NCBI GenBank assembly: GCA_009193035.1
Contig: SWDT01000183.1
Location: forward strand, 62,001 to 126,000
DNA from: Halicephalobus mephisto
Taxonomy: Eukaryota; Nematoda; Chromadorea; Rhabditida; Panagrolaimidae
DNA: 64,000 bases
Direction of reading: 5' to 3'
A model generated the notes under the pieces. That model saw only the letters and a list, made by a program, of their open reading frames with translations. It ran no database searches and was not told the DNA's origin. Position numbers and translations under genes: made by a program. This document shows positions 13,218 through 26,200 of the stretch, in pieces. Within the stretch, counting starts at the first letter, position 1. Each line of letters starts with the position of its first letter.

Positions 13218-16200
13218 AATGATGATGATGGTGATGATGATGATGATGATGATGGTGAAAGTGAAGGCAATGAAGATGGAAGAGAAAGCAGTCAGAAGAA
13301 ACGGCGCAATCGTCGTTTGTTGACTCGTGGAGAATTGGCTAAGGAAACTATCGCTGCAGAAGATGCCGAAAAAGAACGTCAATTGAGATTACAACAACGT
13401 CAGAAGGAATTCAACGGTATAGAACTTGTTTCAGATGCAGAAAATGGTGGAGTTCAAAAGTTTAAAGCCATTGTTCTTGATGATGACATAAGTGCAGAGA
13501 AGCAGAATCCTGTTCAAGTGCATCCGGAACTTGTAAAATTGACACTTCCTCATCAAGCAGACGGCATCAAATTTATGTATGAATCTGTCATCGAGTCATT
13601 GGAGTGCTTCCGCAAAAATCCCACTGGAGGTGGCGGAATTCTGGCTCACTGTATGGGTCTAGGGAAGACGTTCACCGCTATCGCCTTCTTGCATACTGTT
13701 TTTTCTCATTCTGAATTGAACAAGGAGATTTCCAAAGTTCTCGTGGTTGTCCCGAAAAATGTCATTTTGAATTGGAAAAACGAATTCAACAAATGGCTTT
13801 TTTCTGGAGGAAGAAATCTGAAAACCTTCGATGTGAGTTTGTCCAGTTTCAGACTTCTTTGTTATTATATGGATTCTAGGTAGTGGAATTGGATTCTTTC
13901 AAAACCCACGACGAGCGTCTAGCATGTTTAAAAAACTGGCATTCGTCGAAAACGCCGGGCGTGATGATCATTGGATATGATATGTTCAGAAATTTGACGC
14001 AATGTGAAGATGATCGAAAAAAAACGTCGAAAAATAACAAAAATCCGAAATCTGAGAAATGGATTGAAAAACAGAGGAAATTCCTGGAATTGCAGAAGGG
14101 ATTCCGGCACTGCCTCCAGGACCCAGGACCGGATCTGGTCATCTGCGATGAAGGCCACAAGTTGAAAAACGAAGAATCTATTTTGTCCAAAACAATGATG
14201 AAAATAAGAACTAAAAGACGTATTTGTTTGACCGGAACTCCTCTGCAGAATAATCTGTAAGTTTTCGATTATTGTTTTTATATAAAATTAAAAATTCCCG
14301 CTGATTCCAGAATTGAATATTACGTGATGGTGTCGTTTGTGAAACCGGGACTTTTGGGCACGAAATCGGAGTTTTCTAATAAATTTGCAAATCCGATTAA
14401 TCGCGGAAGAACGAAAGACGCTCTTCCAAGTGAAGTTCTATATATGAAACGCCGATGCCACGTTCTGTTTAAAAAATTAAAGAACACTGTTCAAAGAAAA
14501 GACTTGTCTGTTTTGAAGTCAGGATTGCCGGAAAAACAAGAATTTGCTGTGTATATTAGAATGACGGAACCTCAGATTGAACTTTATAAACTTTTTTTGA
14601 AGAATGTTGACTTTGGAATCAAACGCGACCTCCAGAAACGACTCCTGCCGGATTACCATCGATTGTCCAGGATCTGGACTCATCCTTGCCAGTTCGTTGC
14701 TCATGTTCGTGAAAATACGATAATTAATAATTCCGTTGCTGATTCCGGCGAAGAATCCAATTTTAACCTCGATTTGGACGATGGTGACTCTGGCATTGGA
14801 GATGAATGTCATCCGAAAATTGAAGAAACGGAATCAAATCCTCTTTTTAGGGATGTTGATTCTGGACTTTTAACATGTCCTGATGAAATTCGTCGGTGGA
14901 CAAAATCCGGAATTTTAAATGAAAAAAACAAATATAATTTAAAAATGAGCAACAAATTAATTTTTTTGTTCGACATCCTCAAAAAGTGCGAAGCCGTAGG
15001 AGACAAACTTTTGGTTTTCAGTCAAAGTTTGGAATCTCTCAAGTTGGTTTTTTTAGATTACTGTATTTAAAAATTTCATTTCAGATTAATTTGTAATTTT
15101 TTGGAGAACTTTGAAAAAACAAATAGTTGGTTCGTTGATGGACACGAATGTTTAGCTGCTAGCGGAGAACGATGGGGTTGGGAAAAAGGCAAAGATTACT
15201 TCGTTATTGACGGATCTACGAAATCTCGAGCCCGGGAAGACCTCCAGAATATGTTCAACGATAAAAAGCAACTGAGGGCTCGTTTGATGTTGATTTCTAC
15301 CAGAGCCGGATCTCTCGGAACAAAGTAATTTAAAAAACTTAAATTATATAATGTTCATTTTACAGTATGATTGCTGCGAACAGAGTTGTCATATTCGATG
15401 CTTGTTGGAATCCTTCTCATGATGTTTGTTTTTTTTAATTTTATTAATTTTATTAATTTTTCGAATTTTATTATTTTAAATTTTTAAAATTTTAATAATT
15501 TTCGATTTCTTAAATTTTTGGATTTTTTAGATTTTGTTATTTTAAATTTTAACAATTTTCAACTTTTTAAATTTTTAAAATTTTATTAATTTTTAATTTC
15601 TTAAGTTTTTAGAATTTATTATTTAAAATTTTTGGATTTTTTAGATTTTATTATTTTAAATTTTAATAATTTTCAACTTTTTAAATTTTATTAATTTTAT
15701 TAACTTTCAACTTTTTAAATTTTTTAAATTGTATTATTTTATTAATTTTAATTTTTTAATTTTTTAAATTTTAGACTCAAAGTTTGTTCCGTGTTTACCG
15801 TATTGGTCAAGTTAAGCCTTGTTATGTTTATCGATTGATTGCCCAAGGCACAATGGAAGAAAGAATTCACAAAAGACAAGTAACTAAAGAATCTACTGCT
15901 TTGCGTGTTGTGGATGAATACCAGATTCAGAGGCATTTTTACGGACACGATTTGGAAGAACTTTATCGTTTTGATCCAGAACCCTATGTTCCGAATTTTA
16001 CAAACATGGTTCCTCCAAGGGATAAGCTACTTGCTGAAGTCATCCTGACTCATCCAGAATGCGTCGTCGATTACGTCATTCACGATAGTTTATTTGAAAA
16101 TCAAGAAAACGAGAAATTGACTCCAGAAGAATGCAGAACTGCTTGGGAAGATTACGAAAAAGAACAATTAAATTTCCCAAGCGGAATTTCGAATGCCAAT

Positions 16201-17219
16201 TTTAATTTTCCAGAAACAAATTACGGAATGGGTAAGTTTTTAATTTTTTGGATTCTTGGTGTGGAACCCCATTGTCTGGTGGTGTTTCGGTGTGGACTAA
16301 CTTTATTACAAAAATCCAAAATTACGAAATATGATAAAAATAATTATAAAAATTAATTTCCCTAAATTCGCACTGGATTTCGGAATTCTTTCTTAATTAA
16401 TTTTTTTAAACTAGTATGTTAAATTAATTCAATTTTGAAAAAAAATAAATTTTGCGAAATAAAGGGAAATTTATAATCCCGAAATATGATAAAAACAAAA
16501 ATTATAAAATTACGAAATTACGAAATTTTCGAAATTATAAAATTATAAAATTACGAAATTATAAAATTATAAAATTACAAAATTACGAAATTTTCGAAAT
16601 TATAAAATTACAAAATTACAAAATTACGAAATTTTCGAAATTACAAAATTACAAAATTACGAAATTATGGAATTATGAAATTATAAAATTATAAAATTAT
16701 AAAATTATAAAATTATAAAATTACGAAATTTTCGAAATTATGAAATTTTCGAAAAATTCTACCTTTTTTTACTTGAATTTCGTAGTAGAAATTATTTCTT
16801 ATTTTATTTTGGTTTTTAATTAAAAATTTTTAGATCCGAATTTGGCGGCATTTGTTAAGAAAGATGTTATTTATCATATTGCAATATCCGCTGGTTTCGA
16901 TGAACATCAGGCGACTTGTCTGGCTTACATAAAAATCGTTTTTGATGAATTATTAAAAAAATCACCGGAAATTATTAATTTTGAATTCGGAGAACAAATT
17001 ATGAATATTATGGGAAATTTTAAAGGAGAATCGGCTGTTACAGAAGTTATAAAACTTTTCAGAACGGTACAATCTTATTTTTGTCAAATCGGAACAAATC
17101 AAATTTTCGAACAATTGATGATGTACTCTCCGTGGCTTTTTGATTTTTCAATCACAACTAATGGACCTGTGTCGATGGACGGTAGTTCATTCGCCTATGA
17201 TCAGTGTTATCAATATTAA
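11977..17219 (+). CDS. xnp-1: ATRX/XNP-1 SNF2-family chromatin remodeller, complete, about 1079 aa
   Basis: ATP-dependent DNA translocase of the ATRX/RAD54 branch, acting on heterochromatin in the nucleus. Nine exons: 11977-12080, 12900-13008, 13056-13832, 13880-14256, 14311-15042, 15085-15324, 15366-15423, 15775-16231 and 16834-17219, all in phase. Order of parts: basic/acidic N-terminus with a long Asp tract; an [16 protein letters not shown] helix; helicase N-lobe with HCMGLGKT (about residue 272), VVVPKNV and DEGH (about 420; DEGH as in vertebrate ATRX) followed by LTGTPLQNN; a family insert with NRGRTKDA and [16 protein letters not shown]-lobe with [38 protein letters not shown] and motif [10 protein letters not shown] (about 800-811). 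No ADD Zn finger, as in invertebrate XNP. Upstream of the ATG is CAAATTACAG, a likely spliced-leader acceptor. Confidence 0.94.
13103..13258 (+). repeat. GAT triplet repeat coding an Asp tract in the XNP-1-like gene
   Basis: About 50 GAT/GGT/AAT codons, giving an almost pure Asp run with scattered Gly and Asn inside exon 3 (about residues 88-139). Trinucleotide repeats of this purity are length-unstable. Acidic tracts are common in ATRX N-termini but rarely this pure. Confidence 0.95.
16470..16765. repeat. AAATTA(C/T)-type low-complexity repeat in last XNP-1 intron
   Basis: Irregular 9-10 bp units such as AAAATTATA and ACGAAATTTTCGAA fill most of intron 16232-16833. Confidence 0.8.
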
Positions 17220-17224
17220 CTGTC

Positions 17225-17745
17225 AGAATTAGAAGTCGAAGTTCAACATCAGAGCCGGCAGTCAAAGTTCGATCTCACAGTTAATGGCCAGCATTTAAAA
17301 TTGAAATTTCAGATCAAAATCGATAGTTAGAGCTAAAAATCAAAGTCGACAGTCAAAGTTCGACCTCAAGGTTGACAGTTAAAGTTCGACCTTAAAGTTG
17401 ACAGTCAAAGCTCGACCTCACAATTGACTTCAAAGTTTGACCTCAAAGTTCGACCTCACAATTGACTTCAAAGTTCGACCTCAAAGTTTGACCTCTAAGT
17501 TGATAGTCAAAGTTTGACCTCAAAGTTCGACCTCACAATTGACTTCAAAGTTCGACCTCAAAGTTTGACCTCTAAGTTGATAGTCAAAGTTTGACCTCAA
17601 AGTTTGACCTCAAAGTTAATAATTAAAGTTGACTTCAAAGTTCGACCTCTAAGTTAGAAACCAGAATTTGAAATCAAAGTTCGGCTTGAAAATTAACAGC
17701 TAGAATTGGAAGTCAAAGTTTAATGTCGAACTCTGATTGTCGACT
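17225..17745. repeat. Short-period minisatellite, unit near TCAAAGTTCGACCTC
   Basis: A 15-bp unit and variants, plus longer composites with TTGACAGT and CAATTGACT, repeat about 25-30 times directly after the XNP-1 stop. The start may be transcribed as 3' UTR. Confidence 0.9.
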
Positions 17746-17879
17746 TTGGTAATATGGATTATTGAAATCTTACATAATATTGTAAAATTACCTCACTTTA
17801 TTTTTTAAAGCAAAGTCAATTGTTGTCTGAAATATTTGGGAATCGAAATAACATAAAGATTTAACTTTGATTCTAAATT

Positions 17880-18595
17880 TTCATAAATGCAAATATAAAA
17901 ATCTCAACCGAGTTGCCAGGAAGTTGCGAGCAAGCTGCAGGTTTTATTTTGATGTTGATTTATTTACCTAAATATTGCGTGCAAGCTGCAGATTTAATTT
18001 TTATTTTAAAATTTTCATAAATGCAAATATAAAAATTCTGACTGATTTAGTTGAGTGTTGCGAGCAACCTGCAGGTTTTATTTTGATGTTAATTTATTTA
18101 CTTAAATGTTGCGTGCAAACTGCAGATTTAACTTTGATTTTAAAATTTTCATAAACCCAAATATAGATACCGACCGATCTGCCCGAATGTTGCGAGCAAG
18201 CTGCAGGTTTTATTTTGATGTTGATTTATTTACCTAAATATTGCAAGCAACCTGCAAGTTTTATTTTGATGTTGATTTATTTACCTAAATATTGCGTGCA
18301 AACTGCAGATTTAACTTTAATTTTAAAATTGTCATAAATGCAAATATAAAAATCTCAACCGAGTTGCCAGGAAATTGCGAGCAACCTGCAGGTTTTATTT
18401 ACCTAAATATTGCGTGCAAACTGCAGATTTAACTTTGATTTTAAAATTTTCATAAACCCAAATATAGATACCGACCGATCTGCCCGAATGTTGCGAGCAA
18501 GCTGCAAATTTAACTTTGATGTTGATTTATTTACCTAAATATTGCAAGCAAGCTGCAGATTTAACTTTGATTTTGATGTTGACTTCGGTAAAAAT
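17880..18595. repeat. Array A1: TTGCGNGCAAxCTGCAG tandem repeat
   Basis: About 11 copies of a double palindrome (TTGC-NN-GCAA followed by CTGCAG) at alternating spacings of roughly 50 and 80 bp, set in TTTTATTTTGATGTTGATTT sequence. The same family recurs at 39.18-39.72 kb and as a single copy at 1.16 kb. Confidence 0.9.
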
Positions 18596-18639
18596 TAAAC
18601 GTCGTAAATAATTTTAAATTACAAATTTGAGGAAATTTT

Positions 18640-21600
18640 TTAATTTAAAAAAAATTGAATCTTGTCAAACCGATATTTGAAATAAATCGAACGATTACAT
18701 GACAGTCTGTCCAAAAAGTATTTGTTCGTTTTTTCCAGGATATGTGGAGTTTTTTCCGTCCCTTGGATCAGCGCGCTGGTCTTTCGGCTGCACGACAGTG
18801 GTCCCCCAGCGGTACTTGCTCCCCGTTTTTCTCCTTTTCAGTCTTCATTGATTTCGAAATTCTTTTTTTTTTGAATTAATTTTTCTCACTTAACTGAAAT
18901 ATTGAGTTAATTTAGTTATTAAAAAATTGATATAAAAACGAAATAAATAAAGTGTACAATAGTTGCTCCCCTTCGACTTTCCCTAATTTTGAAATTTTTT
19001 CTTTTTAAATCACTATTTTTTTACTTAATTAAGATATTGAGTTAATTTAGTTATTAAAAAATTGATATAAAAATGAAATAAATAAGATGTTCGACGGTTG
19101 CTCCCCAGCGGTATTTGCTCCTTTTAGACTTCCTAATTTTGAAATTTTTTCTTTTTAAATCACTATTTTTCTTCTTACTTAAGATATTGAGTTAATTTAG
19201 TTATTAAAAAAATGATATAAAAATGAAATAAATGAGAGGATGTACGTTTGCTCCCTTTTGACTCTTCCTAATTTTGAAATTTTTTCTTTTTAAATCACTA
19301 TTTTTCTTCTTACTTAAAATGTTGAGTTAATTTAGTTATTAAAAAAATGATATAAAAATGAAATAAATGAGATAAATGCTGTAAAGGAGAGGGAAGCGAA
19401 TATCGCTGAGGGCGACTGTCGTACAGCCGGTCTTTCGCAACTGACCGATTCAAATCATTCATGTCCCATGATCCTTGTTTGGTCTGTCTCTCCAGTTTTT
19501 TTAATTCTCGGGCTTTTGTTTGACTTGGCCATTTTATTTTCGTTTTTAAACACTGCAATCTGATTCTAGTGAAAATCCGAGAATTGTCCAAAACCTAAAA
19601 TTTAAAAAAAATATTTTCTTGGAAAAAAATTTTTTTAAAATAATTTTAAAATTTCTTTTTTTTCGAAAATTCTGGGATTTCAGGTTGGGATCATTTTTAT
19701 TTTTACATAAGATAAAAATTTTAACTGGCATTCGTTCACGTTTTGCCAGAAAATAAAATTTGGCATTTGTACGCTTTTCGCCAAAAAATAAAACTTGGCA
19801 TTCGTTCACTTTTTGCCAAGGAATTAAATTTGGCATCTGTTCGCTTTTTGCCAAAAAATAAAATTTGGCATCTGTTCGCTTTTCGCCAAAAAATAAAACT
19901 TGGCATTCGTTGACTTTTCGCCAAGGAATTAAATTTGGCATTCGTTCACTTTTCGCTAAAAAATAAAACTTGGCATTTATTCTTATTTTTTAAAATACTT
20001 TTTTATTTTCCGAATCAGAATCTTCCAGAATCCAATTTGTAGTTTAAACCCTCCATCAGAAGCTTCTCAATCTTTCTAGAAGCTTGTGAAAATTTTTTGA
20101 GAATTCTGAAATTTTAAAATTTTCCAGAATCTATTTGAGAATTCTGAAATTTTAAAAAATTTCTAAATTTTAAAATTTTCAGAAATTCTAAAAATTTTCT
20201 GAAAATTTAAATTGAAAAAATTCCACAAAAAACGAATTTATAATTTTTATAACAACATAAAAATCATTTTTGGATCCAATAAAAATCTTCGATTTCATTT
20301 TTACTATTTCGCAACTTTACGCAAAATCTGCGTTAGTTCTTGTTTGATCTCTGTCACAAGACTAAACATTACTAATTTTAAAAAGAAAAATTTTTAAAGT
20401 TCATTTTTGCTGATTTTTACTCGAAAATTAAAAAATTATTAATTTTTATTAAAAATTTTCTTTAAAAAATAAATTTTTGATTGATTTTTATTCGAAAATT
20501 TAAAAAAAATTAATTTTTATTTAAAAAATTTCTTTAAAAAGTTCATTTTTATTTAAAAATTAAAAAATTATTAATTTTTATTTGAAAATTGTCTTTAAAA
20601 AAATAAATTTTTGATTGATTTTTATTCAAAAATAAATTTTTATTGAAAATTTTCTTTAAAAAAAATTAATTTTTATTTTATAATTTTTTTTTAAAAAATT
20701 CATTTTTGATTGATTTTTTAAAAATATTTAGAAAAATTAATTTTAACTCGTTTTTGTTTAAAAATTTTCTTTGAAAAATTAATTTTGATTGATTTTTATC
20801 CTGAAATTTTCGAAGATCTTTGTCGATCTCCCGCCATTGCTGCCAGATAAATCAATTTTCGAATTAGTCTTACAAGCATTCGTCGTAAAACCGACTTAAC
20901 AAACACCGTTAATTTTTAAATTTCTTTTAAATTACGAAATAATAAAAAATAATTTTTAAAAAATAAAATTTTTAAAATTACGAAATAATAAAAAATAATT
21001 TTTAAAAAATAAAAATAAAATTTTCTTAAATTTTTCAAAAAATAAAAATTAAATTTTAAAATTTTTTAAAAATAAAGTTTTTTTTAAAATTTTTTAAAAA
21101 ATTAAATTTCTTTAAAAAAATAAATTTTTTAAAATATTTTTTTTGAAATTTGATTTTTTAAAGTTTTTTGGTTTTTTTTAAATTTTCAACTTTTTTCAAA
21201 AATTTTTCTTTTTTAAAAGTTTTTTGATTTTTTTCGGAATTGTTTGACTTTTTTCAAAATTTTTTTGGATTTTTTAAAAATTTTCGTTTTTTTAAATCCA
21301 GATTTTTCAAATTTTTCTTTAGTTTTAAAATATTCCAACTTTTTGAAAAAATATAATTTTTTTTGAAGAAAAAAATATTTAATTATTTTTAAAATTCTTC
21401 AATTCTTTAATTTTTTTACTTTTTTTATGAATTTTTAAAACTTTTTTTTGAACTTTTTTGGATTTTTTATGAATTTTTTGAAATTTTTAAACTTTTTTTG
21501 AAATTTTTTGGATTTTTTGAACTTTTTTATGAATTTTTTTGAACTTTTTTATGAATTTTTTGAAATTTTTAAACTTTTTTTGAACTTTTTTGGATTTTTT

Positions 21601-21857
21601 GAAATTTTTTATGAATTTTTTGGATTTTTTATGAATTTTTTGAAATTTTTAAACTTTTTTTTGAAATTTTTTGGATTTTTTTATGAATTTTTTGGGTTTT
21701 TTAAAATTTTTAAAACTTTTTATGAATTTTTTGGAAAAGTTCTTATATAATTTGGTAATTCTGACCTTTTCCCAGTCCGTGTTTGAAGCTCCTCTGTAAT
21801 CCTTTTCCCAATCGGAGCCGCGCAACGTCTGGCAGCAGCCGGACAATCAGTGTCCAT
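18640..21857 (-). CDS. Tentative small gene, three exons, 126 aa, function unknown
   Basis: Proposed from splice signals and open frame only. Exon 1 21766-21857 (starts MDTDCPAAARR, ends at a GTCAG donor), exon 2 19425-19565 (acceptor CACTAG), exon 3 18640-18787. Phases agree across both junctions. The middle part is charged and helix-like, with KARELKKLERQTKQ and KTSALIQGTEKTPHILEK. The second intron (18788-19424) is almost exactly the TIR element described separately. I do not recognise the protein. GC-richer stretches in this genome hold open frames by chance on either strand, and a plus-strand frame (starting MWSFFRPL) is open over the same sites if the element is removed with one repeat copy. 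Treat as a hypothesis. Confidence 0.25.
18788..19426. mobile_element. Element B1: TIR transposon-like insertion, 639 bp, with 9-bp flanking repeat
   Basis: The ends are inverted repeats of about 36 bp: left CTGCACGACAGTGG..., right end (reverse complement) CTGTACGACAGTCG..., both followed by a CCAGCG/CTCAGCG...GCTCCCC-like part. The direct repeat GGTCTTTCG flanks it at 18778-18786 and 19429-19437 (two extra C on the right). The interior is four 130-150 bp tandem units containing TAATTTTGAAATTTTTTC and AATTGATATAAAAA. No transposase, so non-autonomous. Flank length and long TIRs suggest a Mutator-like (MULE) origin, but hAT or others are not excluded. A second copy lies at 39997-40504. Confidence 0.85.
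19725..19980. repeat. Array C1: palindromic TTTGGC...GCCAAA minisatellite
   Basis: About 7 units of roughly 32-35 bp. Each is TTTGGCATYYGTTCRCTTTT followed by YGCCAAAAAATAAA, so each unit can fold on itself (TTGGC with GCCAA). Confidence 0.92.
19981..21765. repeat. Low-complexity AT-rich stretch
   Basis: Mostly A/T homopolymer-like sequence. 20.4-20.8 kb has units near AAATTTTTGATTGATTTTTATT; 21.43-21.75 kb has units near TTTTTTATGAATTTTTTGAAA. A short mixed piece at 20.82-20.92 kb has no recognisable coding. Confidence 0.7.
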
Positions 21858-23121
21858 CGCTCTTCCATTTCATCCGCTTTTAGTTTTTATCTTGACGAGT
21901 TTTTGTTCCATCAAATTGATTTCAAAATTTAATTTTTTTCATTGATTTTTTTTAGTTTTATTCATTAATTTTTTTTATTAAATTATATTTTTTCTTTGAT
22001 AAATTTTCGTTTTTTATTTTCGGTGTTTATTTCGTATTTTTAGAAATTTAAAAAATTTGAATTTCAAGTTTGGGCTTTCGTGAGGATTGGAGACAGAAAA
22101 TAGTATGTATGATTGTTGTTAAAAAAGTCGTTTTTGGTGGATTTCGTGGAGTACGGTATTTGGGGAAAATTGCGGAACATCTATGACGTCGTTGAATTTT
22201 CTAAAATTTATTAGATATGTTTGAAATTCCAAAAATCACATAAAAATAAAATTTTGCAATTTTTGGTCCTGACTGGAAAATTAAAAAAAAATCGTTTTAA
22301 AACTTTTTTTGAAATTTCATTTTAAACTTTTTAATTTTTTTACAATAATAATTCGGAATTTATTATATGTTGACGGAAATTTGAAGAACTATGTAAACAC
22401 AAAATTCGGCTGTCTTTTGTTTTAACTGAAAAAAATTCAAAAATTCGCGTCGAGATGATTTTTAAATTTCAGCAAATTATATTTTTTTTATTTTTTATTA
22501 AATTTTTAAACTTATTAAATAATTTCAAGGTTTTTTAATCAGTAATTTCTCGAAATTTTATCATTCACGTTTTGAATTTTGATAAGGCCACGATTTCTTA
22601 ATCTGTTCGGTGTTTTTGAAACTTTGTGGAATCACTTAGAAATCAGGTTTTATAATCTCCGGTCTCAATTAGAAAATTGTAAACATTCTTGTCGAGACAA
22701 ATTTTTTAAATTTTTTATTTTTGAATAATCTGTTTTTTTTAAATTTCTTGATATTTTTAAAATTCTGAAAATCTCTTAAAAATTAAATTTCGTAATTTTT
22801 GGTCTTGATTGGAAAATTCTAAAAAATTGTTTCGAGAATTTCTTTATTTTTGAATAATCTGTTTTTCTTTAAAATTTTTTTGATATTTTTAAAATTCTGA
22901 AAATCTCTTAAAAATCAAATTTCGTAATTTTTGGTCTTGACTGAAAGTTTTTCAAAATTTTATTTTTTTTGATTTTTTTGGAAATTTTTAAAATTTTCTT
23001 CGATTTATGCAAAAATTTTGTGATTTTTAATTTTTTTAATTTTAAAATTTTTTAGATTTTCTTCGATTTATGCAAAAATTTCGCGATTTTTATTTTTATT
23101 TTAATTTTTAAAATTTTTCAG
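21858..23121. repeat. Upstream flank of the p160-like gene
   Basis: AT-rich. 22.67-22.96 kb holds two copies of a roughly 130-bp unit containing GGTCTYGAYTGGAAAATT and GAAAATCTCTTAAAAAT. 22.98-23.10 kb has two copies of TTCTTCGATTTATGCAAAAATTT. No bHLH-coding exon was seen here. Confidence 0.55.
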
Positions 23122-23201
23122 TTTTTATTAGTTCAAAGTTGGAACAGAAGTGCTTCCTGAAGTTCCTAGACGCCTTTCTGGAAGAACCTAACTTCCCCGA
23201 A

Positions 23202-26200
23202 ATGTCTTTCAGCCATCCAATAACTTCCTCTACCTTCAACGAACCTGCTACAGTATTAAATTACGACCAAAACAATTCCAATTGGTCATCTCCTAATCAG
23301 TTCGAAAAAACTCCAGAAATATTGGAACTAGAGCAGTTATTTAACGAAATAGGTAAAAAAATTTCCAAATTTTAAATTTTAAAATTTCTTTAATTTTCTA
23401 AATTTAAAATTTAAAATTTCTTTAATTTTCTAAATTTTAAATTTTAAATTTTAAAATTTCTTTAATTTTCTAAATTTAAAATTTTAAATTTTAAAATTTC
23501 TTTAATTTTCTTAATTTTAAATTTTAAATTTTGAAATTTCTTTAATTTTCTTAATTTTAAAAATTTTCTAAATTTTAAAAATTTCTAATTTTCAATTTTT
23601 TTATAAATTTTAAAATTTCTAATTTTTTAAATTTTATAAGTTTCATTTTTTATAAATTTCTTATTTTCTTATTTTTTTAAATTTTATAATTTTCAATTTT
23701 TTATAAATTTTATAAATTTCTTATTTTTTTTTATTATGGATTTTTTTATGGTTTTAAATTTTGTAAATTTTTTTGAAATAGTAGACAAAGGTCAAATGTT
23801 CAAAATTGGGTCAGATCCCTTTCGATTTTGGCTTTCTGGATGAGTGGATCTCCCGGGGGATTATGAAATCGAAAGTCAAGGTTTCCAAAAATTCAATTTT
23901 GAATTTTTTTGGATTGAAATTTTGTGGATTACTGAAATTCCAAAAATTAAAGAAAATTGCAAAATCGAAAATTAAAGGTTAAAAAAAATTTAAAAATTGA
24001 TTTTTTCAGGATCCAATGCAGTTTTGGGATTTATCCTGAACAAAGACGGAACTATCGATTATGCCATGGGCGACTGTTTCAATTTCCTTGGAGTTATTCC
24101 GGTAATTTAAAAAATTGAAAATCATAGAATTTTTTATTTATTAAATTTAAAAAAATTAAAAGTTATTCAAATTATTTAAAAAAGTAAAAATTATCGAAAT
24201 TATTTAAAAAATATTGATTTTTTTCTATTTTTTGAATTTAAAAAAGTAAAAATTATCGAAATTTTAAAAAATATTAAATTTTTTCTATTTTTTGAATTTA
24301 AAAAAAGTAAAAATTATCGAAATTATTTAAAAATATTAAATTTTCTCTATTTTTTGAATTTAAAAAATGAAAGTTATTAAATTTTTTGAATTTTAATAAA
24401 TTAAAATTATCGAAATTATTTTAAAAATATTAAATTTTTTCTACTTTTTAAATTAAAAAAATGAAAATTACTTAATTTTTTGAATTTTTAAAAATTAAAA
24501 TTATTTAAAAAATATTAATTTTTTTTTTATTTTTTGAATTTAAAAAAATTAAAAATCATCGAAATTATTTAAAAATATTAAATTTTCTCTATTTTTTGAA
24601 TTTAAAAAATGAAAATTATTAAATTTTTTGAATTTTTAAAAATTTCAGAATCAAATTGTGAAAAAACCGATAATGAGGTACATCACGGGCCGGATAAGGC
24701 AGCAGTTTTTGTGTCTTTTGCCCAGTTCCTCTGGCTATCTGAACGGAAACAAAAGGAAACTCGAATTGGTCTTCTCCAACGAGAGAACTTCCGAAACCTT
24801 TCGTCTCGATGTAGGTATACTGTAGTTTATTTAATCAAATAAATTAATTTCAGTTGATTTCAAAACTGATCACAATTCCTTTTCTGGAACAAACCCAATT
24901 CGGATTCAAAAAAATCGGTCAGTTTGATTTTTGGGATTTTCTAACATACTGTAGAAGTCTCTGAAATTCGAAATTCTGTGGAATTTTTCAGAATCCACTA
25001 GAAGTTTCTAAATTTTCGGAGAATTTTGTAAAATTTTTAAAATCTCAGAATCTCGTAGAAGGTTTTGGAATTTTCCAGAATCTGTCAAAAGTTCCTAAAG
25101 TTTGAAATTTTGTAGAAGCTTCTAGAATTTTAAAATTTGTTGAAAATTTCTGAAATTTTTCAGAATCTGCCAGAAGTTCCTAAAGTTTGAAATTTTGTAG
25201 TTTTCTAAAATCCATTAAGTTTATAAATGTTCGGAAGGTTTTGTAGAAGCTTCTAGAATTTTAGAATCTCGTAGGTTTTGGAATTTTCCAGAATCTGCCA
25301 GAAGTTCCTAAAGTTTGAAATTTTTTAGAAGCTTCTAGAATTTTAGAATTTGTTGAAAATTTCTGAAATTTTTCAGAATCTGCCAGAAGTTCCTAAAGTT
25401 TGAAATTTTGTAGGTTCTAGAATCTCCCATTGAAGAATTTTAATTTTTTGTAATTTCGTGAAATTTTCCAGAATCCAGTAGGAAATTCTAGAATCTTCGT
25501 GGATTCCGCAAGAAGTCTCGGAATCCTATGAAGAGTTCTAAAATCCCCAAAATATCAGAATTTAATAAAAACTTCAAAATTTAAAAAATTATAGAATTTT
25601 AAAATTTTTTAAAATTTCGTAATTTTCCAGAATCCAGTCGAAAATTTAAAATTTAAAAAAAAAATGAAAATTTTAATTTTAAAAAAGTATAAAATTGTAA
25701 ATATTGAAAAATATAAAATGGTGTTTTTTTGTTTACATGAGCCCGATTTCTCAAAAACTGAAATGACCGCTTGTTTTCGATTTTTTGCACGAGAGAGTTT
25801 TGCCTTGATCAAAATTGACTTGACTGTCCACGTGTTTATCACTTGAACGTCGTTTAGCTTCATCTAGTCTTCGTCCTTAGTTTAATATTTTTATTTTCCT
25901 TATTTTGTTCAAATTTTAAAAACAAGTAATGGAATTTGTCTTTGGCGAGCTCTTCGATGGTATGATAACAATTACGAAACAATTGTCATATAGAATCATC
26001 TCAGGGTATTGTATTTTTTGAAATCTCTGATGTTCACTTTGGGACAATTTCGTAATAATGTTCATTTTTACTCTTTTTATAATAAAAGTTACTGTATTTT
26101 TTGAAATTTCTGACGTTCGCTTTGGGAAAATTTCGTAATAATATTCATTTTTACTCTTTTTATAATAAAAGTTACTGTATTTTTACGAAATCCCTGATAT

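Noticed and set aside
13022..13382. Poly-Ser and poly-Ile minus frames and a poly-Met plus frame
   Set aside because: Alternative readings of the GAT repeat inside the XNP-1-like exon.
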